NCBI GenBank assembly: GCA_900557355.1 | Contig: USSR01000225.1 | Location: 1-9,514 of the forward strand | Length of the DNA: 9,514 bases | Source: an uncultured Bacteroides sp. | GTDB lineage: Bacteria > Bacteroidota > Bacteroidia > Bacteroidales > Bacteroidaceae | Direction of reading: 5' to 3' | Part shown: positions 1 to 6,177 of the stretch, piece by piece | Layout of the letters: each line of letters begins with the position of its first letter | How positions within the stretch are numbered: position 1 is the first letter of the stretch | Position numbers and translations under genes: made by a program | Notes under the pieces: generated by a model | The model's database searches: none | What the model saw: the letters and a program-made list of their open reading frames with translations, nothing else | What the model was told of the DNA's origin: nothing

Positions 1-2
1 AT

Positions 3-2975
3 TGCGATGGTCAGCAGAGGGTGTGGGTCACTACCTATACTGGTGGACTTTCTTTCTTTGACTGGAAATCTCCCTTGATTAATCAAATTACCCATCAGGT
101 TAATAATCCGAATTCTTTAGGAAATGATAATGTAAACAAGATACTGGAAGATAGTAAAGGAGATATCTGGTTTGCTACGAATAATGGGATAAGCAGATGG
201 AGAGTAGCCACGAATGAATGGGATACTTATTATCAGAATAAGCAGGAACAGGCACAGGTATTTCTGGCTTTATGTGAAGATGATGAAGGAAACATCTGGG
301 CGGGTTCGTTCTCATCCGGATTTTATGTTTTAGATCGGAATACCGGAAAAGAATTGGTTCATTATCCGCGCAATACATCGGATTTGAAGTCTGATGGTAA
401 ATTCATAATGAATATATATAAGGATAGCGAAGGTGATATATGGATTGGAGGTATTCGAGATGTAATATGTTATTTAACGAAAGAAAAGCGTTTTCATACG
501 TATGGTGCACAACCTATGCGTACGTTTATGGAGTTTTCTCCGGGAAAAATGTTGTTGGCATGTACTTATTCTGTGCTTTTGTTAGACAAAGAAACAGAAG
601 AAATATCTTTTTTACCGGAATGCCTTGCACAAGATATTTTAGTAATAGGGGATGATATTTGGGTGGCTACTTCCGGGGACGGATTGTTGCACCATAATTA
701 CACGACTCGTGAAACTCATAAGATAACAGTGGAATCCGGCTTGCCATCTAACTATGTTAACAGTGTCATGTATGATAATGGGTATCTATGGTTAGGAACG
801 GAAAATGGATTGTGTCGCTATAATCCTGCCGACAGTACGGTGCATACTTATTATTCCACTTTGGCTCTTTCCAGTGCTTCGTTCAATGTGAATGCCAGTT
901 GCAAATTGCGCAATGGCGAATTGATGTGGGGCACCAATAATGGAGCGGTAATGTTTAACCCTGATAAATTATATCATACCCAGCTCAACGGGCAAATTTA
1001 TTTCCAGAATATCAATATTTCCGGCAGTTCTATCAGAGAAAATCAGGATTTGTTGCGTGGGATTCCGGTAAATAAGCAAACAGATATTTCATTCAAATAT
1101 GATCAGAATACTCTGACGCTTGAGGTATTGCCTATTGGTGTTTCTTTCAAAGAAATAAAATTTTCATGGAAAATGGAAGGGCTTGATGCGGAGTGGTCAC
1201 ATCCTTCCAGTCAGCAGATAATTACTTATACCAATATCCCCAACGGGAATTTCCGGCTTAGAGTAAGAATGTACAATAATTCACTTTCTCGGATAGTCGA
1301 TGAACGTACATTGGATATACACGTTATTCCGCTTTACTGGCAGACGTGGTGGTTCCGTCTGGTGATATTCATTATTATAATGAGTATCACATTCTTTGTA
1401 CTTAAATTCTATATAAACCGTTTAAAACAGCGTCATGCCGAAGATAAAATTCGTTTTTTTACAAATACCGCTCATGATCTTCGTACATCGATAACGTTGA
1501 TAAATGCACCTATTCAGGAATTGAATAAAGAGAAGGAATTATCAGATAAAGGGCATTATTATTTGAATCTGGCTATGGAACAGTCTGAACGTTTATCTAA
1601 TGTTGCAACCCAACTCCTGGATTTTCAGAAAGTGGATATGGGGAAAGGACAACTGTTTCTGGTGATGGTTGATATTGTAAACTTGGTGTATAGGCGGAAA
1701 ACAATGTTCAAGTCTACAGCGGGAAAAAAGAATGTTATATTGGAATTTGTCTCTAACAGAGAATCTTATATGTCGGCTGTCGATGAATTGAAAATAGAGA
1801 AAGTCGTTGATAATTTGATATCTAATGCAATCAAATATTCTCATACGAATGGTAAAGTGGAGCTTACATTGAATTGTAATGAGTACTATTGGAGCTTAGA
1901 GGTAAGAGATTATGGATTGGGTATCTCTGATAATGCTCAGAAGAAGTTGTTCAAAGAGTTTTATAGAGGAGATAATAAGGTTAATTCACGTATGGTAGGT
2001 TCTGGAATAGGCCTGTTGTTGGTGAAGAATTACGTTTTGATGCATGAGGGAAAAGTCTCGCTTGAAAGTAAGGAGAATGAAGGTTCTTTATTCAAAATAA
2101 ACATCCCTTATAAAGAAGTGGTTGAGGTTGCACCTGTTGAACATGAAGAACCGGAAAATATCACATCTGCCGATGGTTCGTCTGATCAGTCGGAATATAA
2201 ACAGGAAGATGATAAATCCGGAAAGAAGAAATCTATATTAATCGTAGACGATAATAAGGATTTGCGGAACTTCCTGAAGTGCTCTTTTGAAAATCAATAT
2301 TACATTTTAGAGGCTGGCAATGGTAATGAAGCATGGGAATTGCTTCAGAAGGAATTTCCTGAATTGATTATTTCGGATGTGATGATGCCTGATATGGATG
2401 GCTTTGAGTTATGTAAATTGGTCAAATCTACTTTTGAAACTTCGCATATTCCGGTAATTCTGTTGACTTCACTTTGTGATAAAAGTGACCAGTTGGAAGG
2501 TTTAGGTCTGGGGGCAGAGGACTATATCACAAAACCTTTTGATATATCACTTCTGGAGCAACGGATAAAGTCCCTTGTGCGAAACAGGGAAATTATCAGA
2601 GAGAAAGCTTTGAAGTTAATAAAGCCGAATAATGATGATCAACAGGCTATTCTGACGAATGAGCTTAATGACCACTTTGTGAAAAAAGCAGTGGAAGTGA
2701 TTCATAATAATATGCAAAATTTGGATTTTGACAAAGAAAGCTTTGCTATGGAAATGCATGTGAGCGCTTCACTATTGTATAAAAAGATAAAAGTACTGAC
2801 AGGTCAATCACCTATTGACTTTATTAAATCCATTCGTTTAAGCCGGGCTTTAGAATTACTCCAATCTCATAAATACACTATCACAGAAGTTAGCGAACTT
2901 TGTGGCTATTCCAGTATCAGTTACTTTAGTACGGTATTTAAAAAGTACTTTGGTAAGTCTCCTACAGAAATCTGA
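3..2975 (+). CDS. Hybrid two-component system sensor/regulator (HTCS), N-terminus outside the window
   Basis: This is a one-protein signalling system: a periplasmic sensor detects a glycan fragment and a cytoplasmic AraC domain activates PUL genes. The frame is open to the left edge. A GTG at 21 is only an internal codon, because propeller-like sequence runs through it. Numbering from that codon (984 residues): propeller repeats with W-x-A/G-T/S motifs lie near 48, 91, 139, 212, 255 and 301, a Y_Y_Y domain at about 370-436, and a membrane span at about 443-463. The kinase H-box is FFTNTAHDLRTSITLI with His485, the N-box has Asn602, and the ATP-binding G motifs are at 630-634 and 660-664. An acidic linker at 703-735 leads to a receiver with Asp743/744, phospho-acceptor Asp786, Thr816 and Lys838. 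The AraC helix-turn-helix pair is at about 885-984. Full-length family members are usually about 1300-1400 residues, so several hundred are missing here. The H-box has D and S where E and P are usual. The protein ends abruptly at SPTEI. Target genes are inferred, not shown. Confidence 0.95.
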   Translation, partial: CDGQQRVWVTTYTGGLSFFDWKSPLINQITHQVNNPNSLGNDNVNKILEDSKGDIWFATNNGISRWRVATNEWDTYYQNKQEQAQVFLALCEDDEGNIWAGSFSSGFYVLDRNTGKELVHYPRNTSDLKSDGKFIMNIYKDSEGDIWIGGIRDVICYLTKEKRFHTYGAQPMRTFMEFSPGKMLLACTYSVLLLDKETEEISFLPECLAQDILVIGDDIWVATSGDGLLHHNYTTRETHKITVESGLPSNYVNSVMYDNGYLWLGTENGLCRYNPADSTVHTYYSTLALSSASFNVNASCKLRNGELMWGTNNGAVMFNPDKLYHTQLNGQIYFQNINISGSSIRENQDLLRGIPVNKQTDISFKYDQNTLTLEVLPIGVSFKEIKFSWKMEGLDAEWSHPSSQQIITYTNIPNGNFRLRVRMYNNSLSRIVDERTLDIHVIPLYWQTWWFRLVIFIIIMSITFFVLKFYINRLKQRHAEDKIRFFTNTAHDLRTSITLINAPIQELNKEKELSDKGHYYLNLAMEQSERLSNVATQLLDFQKVDMGKGQLFLVMVDIVNLVYRRKTMFKSTAGKKNVILEFVSNRESYMSAVDELKIEKVVDNLISNAIKYSHTNGKVELTLNCNEYYWSLEVRDYGLGISDNAQKKLFKEFYRGDNKVNSRMVGSGIGLLLVKNYVLMHEGKVSLESKENEGSLFKINIPYKEVVEVAPVEHEEPENITSADGSSDQSEYKQEDDKSGKKKSILIVDDNKDLRNFLKCSFENQYYILEAGNGNEAWELLQKEFPELIISDVMMPDMDGFELCKLVKSTFETSHIPVILLTSLCDKSDQLEGLGLGAEDYITKPFDISLLEQRIKSLVRNREIIREKALKLIKPNNDDQQAILTNELNDHFVKKAVEVIHNNMQNLDFDKESFAMEMHVSASLLYKKIKVLTGQSPIDFIKSIRLSRALELLQSHKYTITEVSELCGYSSISYFSTVFKKYFGKSPTEI

Positions 2976-2977
2976 TA

Positions 2978-3130
2978 CCTTTCATTAAGGTGTTATCAAC
3001 CGCCTTGAATATAGATTTTGCAAGGGCTGTGGGTGATATGACGACTGTTGAAATGGGAAAGATTGCCTATAAATATCCTGAAAAATCTGTTCTTACTTAT
3101 TTGAAGAAGCATTTCGGGAATAAAGATTGA
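2978..3130 (+). pseudogene. 51-codon orphan C-terminal coding tail, gene unrecognised
   Basis: Directly after the HTCS stop, a different reading frame is open for 50 codons and ends in TGA. It has protein-like composition (for example DFARAVGDMTTVEMG, then YPEKSVLTYLKKHFG and a charged end). No start codon lies at its beginning. The first internal ATG, at 3038, would leave only 30 residues. The most likely reading is the 3' end of a gene whose body was deleted or recombined away, joined almost exactly to the end of the HTCS. I do not recognise the family. A short genuine ORF from 3038 or a chance open frame cannot be excluded. Confidence 0.4.
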
Positions 3131-3218
3131 TGTTTTCCATTATTAAGTATTATTTTAGCTCTTGTTTATTGACCGGAAGGTTTTCCTTACGTATCATATA
3201 ATAAACGAAGATATTATT

Positions 3219-3782
3219 ATGATGAACCAGAAAAAAATACAAGAGCTTATAAGTAGGAGCCAGCAGGGGGATGCAGTAGCATTCTCTCTGCTGGTTTCTA
3301 TGTTTCAGCCACTTGTATTCCGGCTTGCTTTCCGATTGCTGTGCGACGAAGATGAGGCTAAAGATATGGTACAGGAAACCTTTGTAAAGGTGTGGCTGGC
3401 GCTGGGTAAATATAATGGTGAGTGCCGTTTCTCTACCTGGCTTTATAAAATCACTTGCAATACCTGTTATGACCGTCTGCGCTCCCTGCACCATTCACCA
3501 CTTGATAATGAGGTAGATTATTCCGTTTCTGTGAATATTTCGTCAGATGATAATGTAGAATTGGCGGTGGTAAATAAGCAACTGCGTGAACTAATTTTAA
3601 GATATACTGATGAACTATCTCCCCGACAAAGGTTGATTTTTACATTACGGGATATTGAGGAACTGGATGTACCGGAGGTACAAACTATCACCGGACTTTC
3701 TGCCGGAATTATTAAAGCCACTCTTTACCTGGCCCGGAAGAATATACGAAACAAAATGAATCAAATAGATGCTGACTTATGA
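3219..3782 (+). CDS. RNA polymerase sigma factor, ECF (sigma-70) family
   Basis: This 187-residue protein has the standard ECF layout. It would direct core RNA polymerase to a small set of promoters. Sigma region 2 spans about residues 22-92. Its core-binding segment is DMVQETFVKVW (49-59) and its -10 recognition segment is FSTWLYKITCNTCYDRLRS (71-89). A variable acidic linker covers about 93-118. Sigma region 4 spans about 120-180 and includes SPRQRLIFTLRDIEELDVPE and a helix-turn-helix with GLSAGIIKATLYLARK. I chose the ATG at 3219 (ATG 3222 is equally possible) over the upstream TTG at 3162, because the added 19 residues do not resemble a sigma N-terminus and the domain starts where expected. 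No strong Shine-Dalgarno is visible, as is usual in Bacteroides. The stop overlaps the next gene's start by ATGA, which suggests translational coupling with the membrane protein that follows. Target promoters are unknown. No FecR-type anti-sigma gene or susC/susD pair follows, so this is not the usual transport-linked sigma cassette. Confidence 0.93.
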   Translation: MMNQKKIQELISRSQQGDAVAFSLLVSMFQPLVFRLAFRLLCDEDEAKDMVQETFVKVWLALGKYNGECRFSTWLYKITCNTCYDRLRSLHHSPLDNEVDYSVSVNISSDDNVELAVVNKQLRELILRYTDELSPRQRLIFTLRDIEELDVPEVQTITGLSAGIIKATLYLARKNIRNKMNQIDADL

Positions 3783-4186
3783 AACAAGATGATAAACTTT
3801 ACAATGAATGGCTTGATGAGGTGAGAAATGTACAACCTATATTGAGCAATCCGGATGAACTGACTACCGCCATTTTGCAGCAAGTGAGCAGGATCGTTCC
3901 CCGAAAGAAGAAAAGGAAAAACCTGCTGATTGGCGGTTGGGGATCCGGGATGGCCGCGGGACTTTTGTTGTGCTTGTTGGTGAGTGAGGCTCTTCTTAGC
4001 CCAGTTCCCGATGGTGTCAGAGTAGAAGAGGAGTATCGTTTCCAAGAAAACAGTGCTTATTCCTTACCGGAAGGCTGGGAGAAGATGAGGCTTTCTGAAA
4101 AGAGCAATTACCTGTCTGGACAGTATGTGCAGTATAAGAAGCTCAGACAAAAGAGAATAATGGAACTTACAAAGAAAACTTATTAA
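3779..4186 (+). CDS. Small single-span membrane protein, candidate anti-sigma factor
   Basis: This 135-residue protein starts on the ATGA overlap with the sigma-factor stop. Residues 1-41 are polar, a positive cluster (KKKRK) sits at 43-47, and a hydrophobic Gly/Leu-rich membrane span covers about 49-73. The 60 residues that follow are charged and end in a Lys/Arg-rich tail. The positive cluster before the span predicts N-terminus inside and C-terminus in the periplasm. A short cytoplasmic part, a single span and coupling to an ECF sigma gene are the classic arrangement of a membrane anti-sigma factor. I infer that role from context and topology. There is no zinc-binding HxxxCxxC motif and no FecR domain, so sequence homology does not support it. 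It could instead be a small structural partner of the downstream lipoprotein. The next gene starts 11 bp after this stop, consistent with one operon. Confidence 0.8.
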   Translation: MKQDDKLYNEWLDEVRNVQPILSNPDELTTAILQQVSRIVPRKKKRKNLLIGGWGSGMAAGLLLCLLVSEALLSPVPDGVRVEEEYRFQENSAYSLPEGWEKMRLSEKSNYLSGQYVQYKKLRQKRIMELTKKTY

Positions 4187-4197
4187 ATTATATCATT

Positions 4198-5280
4198 ATG
4201 AGAACGTATAAATGGATGGCAGTCATTGTTTTGCTGCTCAGTATGACTTCCTGCGGTACCTATTACCGGATGGTTTCTCAGGTAAATAGTGATGGTAGTA
4301 TGCACAGAGAGGTGTATGCTTATGGCGACTCTGCTTTCCTTGCGGGAGACAGGACTCACAATCCGTTTCTGTTCCGGATAGATTCGGGGTGGGAAGTGAG
4401 CAATCTGGACTCTGTTGTTAAATTCAACTGCTGGGGAGATGAAGATAAACTGAATGTGAAAGTCTGCCGGACTTATCCAACGGTAGGTTTCGATAACTTC
4501 AGTACTTTGGATGGAAAGGAATACAGTCTTCCTATGGTAGTTCCGGTTGAAAAACTCAGGAAGAGCTTCCGCTGGTTCTATACGTATTATCAGTATACGG
4601 CTACTTATGGTGAATTACCCGATAAAGGTCCGGTACCTCTCAAAAATTATATGAGTAAAGAAGAGCGGCGGATATGGTTTCGGGGAGATCAGGAGGCTTT
4701 GATCGGATTAAATGGCATTGAACAGAATAATAGGTTGGATGACGTTGAAGCTAAATTTTGGAAATGGTATAACCGTAGTCAGTATGAATTGAGTTGTGAA
4801 GTAATTCTTCATTTCATTACAATAAAAGGAGATACGACCTTTGTACATCAGTTGGCAGACCTGAAGGAACCGGTTTATGGGAAGTACTTTTCCGGAAAAG
4901 ATACTGGTGATAACGGTTCGCCCGAAGAGGTATGCAATTATTTGGATGAATTGAGTCAAACGAAATACTTCTCAAGCTTATATGTGGACAATAAAAAGCC
5001 AATAGATGATCTGTTTGAGGAAAAAGGGCGGATTGCAGAATTGTTTGGTTATGCTGTGCAGTTTGAGTTATCCATGCCAGGCAGGGTGGTTTCTACCAAT
5101 GCAGCCATGCAAAAAGATGAGTCACTCATTTGGAAAGTAGATGCTTTTCGTCTATTGGACAGTGATTATATGCTTGTTGCTAAATCCCGTGTAGTTAATT
5201 ATTGGGCTTTTGGCATTGCATTGTTACTGATATTACTTATTGGTGGATACTGTTGGAGACTATATAGAAAGCTTTCATAA
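4198..5280 (+). CDS. Membrane-anchored lipoprotein with C-terminal span, possibly LppM/DUF3153-like
   Basis: This 360-residue protein begins with a lipoprotein signal: positive MRTYK, a hydrophobic run, then lipobox MTSC with Cys19 as the predicted lipidated residue. The body is soluble, rich in aromatic residues and mixed alpha/beta in character. A strong membrane span at about 335-353 (begins YWAFGIALLLILLIGG) is followed by a short positive tail RLYRKLS. It should therefore be held at both ends in the inner membrane with its body in the periplasm. The segment at about 290-335 (a PGRVVSTNA motif, later IWKVDAF, then a VAKSRVVN stretch before the span) resembles the layout of LppM/DUF3153-type lipoproteins as I recall it. 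That assignment is tentative and needs a profile search. It is the third gene of a tight unit with the ECF sigma factor and the small membrane protein, so a role in envelope sensing or homeostasis is plausible but inferred. It could also be simply an unrelated lipoprotein target of that sigma factor. Confidence 0.85.
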   Translation: MRTYKWMAVIVLLLSMTSCGTYYRMVSQVNSDGSMHREVYAYGDSAFLAGDRTHNPFLFRIDSGWEVSNLDSVVKFNCWGDEDKLNVKVCRTYPTVGFDNFSTLDGKEYSLPMVVPVEKLRKSFRWFYTYYQYTATYGELPDKGPVPLKNYMSKEERRIWFRGDQEALIGLNGIEQNNRLDDVEAKFWKWYNRSQYELSCEVILHFITIKGDTTFVHQLADLKEPVYGKYFSGKDTGDNGSPEEVCNYLDELSQTKYFSSLYVDNKKPIDDLFEEKGRIAELFGYAVQFELSMPGRVVSTNAAMQKDESLIWKVDAFRLLDSDYMLVAKSRVVNYWAFGIALLLILLIGGYCWRLYRKLS

Positions 5281-5352
5281 CTCTGTAGGATTCATATATA
5301 TCATATTACGTTATGGAAGGGATAAAATCAACCCATCAAGAGCATCATTACA

Positions 5353-5441
5353 GTTCCCATTAAAGGAAACGAGCGTTCCCATTAGGGGAAACTGTAGTTC
5401 CCTGCACTCGGAAACTTGTGTTTCCTATCAAGGCATTGGAA
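5353..5441. repeat. Four imperfect 22-23-nt repeats with internal TTCCC/GGGAA symmetry
   Basis: Units begin at 5353, 5375, 5397 and 5420. The first two follow GTTCCCATTArrGGAAAC plus a 4-base spacer. The third keeps GTTCCC and GGAAAC with a different centre. The fourth is degraded (GTTTCC ... GGAA). Each unit is itself a small inverted repeat, so the array could form short stems or present repeated half-sites. The copies differ mostly in the centre and spacer while the TTCC and GGAA arms are kept, so the arms may be what is selected. The array is too short, and its spacers too small, for CRISPR. Confidence 0.7.
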
Positions 5442-5621
5442 TTTCAGTAGATGCTACTGAGAGCCTAATCAAGACTGAAGTTATACAATATCAACCAGAC
5501 CCGATTTACCGATAAAGAAAGAACTATTTGGACATAAATTCGGGAAAAACACACATTATAGGACTAAGTATTATAAATCAGAAAGTTATATCGCAAAATA
5601 GGTAAAACAGAGTGAAAAACA

Positions 5622-5726
5622 GTGCTGACAAAACGTTTGTCAGCACTTACAAACACCTTGTCAGTACTGCCATCAAACTGCGGCTAACAAGGGGGTTGAA
5701 CGTTATCGGTGCTGGAGTGCTGACAA
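5622..5726. repeat. Cluster of GTGCTGACAA inverted repeats with a perfect 11-bp hairpin
   Basis: GTGCTGACAAA (5622-5632), a 3-base centre ACG, and TTTGTCAGCAC (5636-5646) form a perfect inverted repeat. A third, one-mismatch copy of the right arm (TTGTCAGTAC) lies at 5658-5667, and a fourth copy in the left-arm orientation (GTGCTGACAA) at 5717-5726. No run of T follows the hairpin, so it is not a typical terminator. Possible roles are a binding site for a dimeric protein, a recombination or transposon end, or a dispersed palindromic element. The sequence alone does not decide between them. Confidence 0.7.
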
Positions 5727-5843
5727 CTTATCGAAAAACTTTATTGAAACTGTTTGTTTGGAATCGGACTTTTGAGATTAGGTAGTTTTTAGCTAAAAAA
5801 AGTCGGATTTATCTATTTTCAATAATAAAATGTCTGAAATTAA

Positions 5844-6035
<192 letters not shown>

Positions 6036-6125
6036 TAAGGTGGATAATTCTTTTGCCGACTTTGATTGGTTTGAATATATCACATATTAAATTTAGCTTC
6101 AAAATAAGGTAAGAAGTCTTGTTGC

Positions 6126-6168
6126 AAAAAGTGATTATTTTCATTTGTCACGAAAATAATCACTTTTT
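6126..6168 (-). terminator. Hairpin terminator after the GH51 gene
   Basis: AAAAAGTGATTATTTTC (6126-6142) and its exact reverse complement (6152-6168) form a perfect 17-bp stem with a 9-base loop. The stem's outer end lies 9 bases beyond the GH51 stop on the minus strand. It is flanked by A/T runs on both arms, so transcripts from either side would carry a terminal U-run. It probably ends the leftward glycosidase operon and may also stop rightward transcription coming from the sigma-factor unit. Confidence 0.85.
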
Positions 6169-6177
6169 ATCTGAATA

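Noticed and set aside
2977..2991. ACCTT-tcatt-AAGGT hairpin after the HTCS stop as a terminator
   Set aside because: The stem is only 5 bp, is followed by no T-run, and lies in the orphan coding tail.
3162..3218. Upstream TTG start for the sigma factor
   Set aside because: The added residues do not resemble a sigma-factor N-terminus, and ATG 3219 places region 2 at the normal distance.
5353..5441. Possible CRISPR array
   Set aside because: Spacers are only about 4 bases, repeats are imperfect and self-symmetric, and no cas genes are present.
5240..5515. 91-codon open frame over the lipoprotein end and the 22-nt repeats
   Set aside because: It starts inside the lipoprotein gene, lacks a plausible ribosome binding region, and its sequence is largely translated repeat DNA with no domain-like pattern.
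5767..5804. GACTTTT...AAAAGTC inverted repeat enclosing the palindrome TTTTTAGCTAAAAA
   Set aside because: Short arms in very AT-rich sequence; chance occurrence is likely and no gene is positioned to use it.
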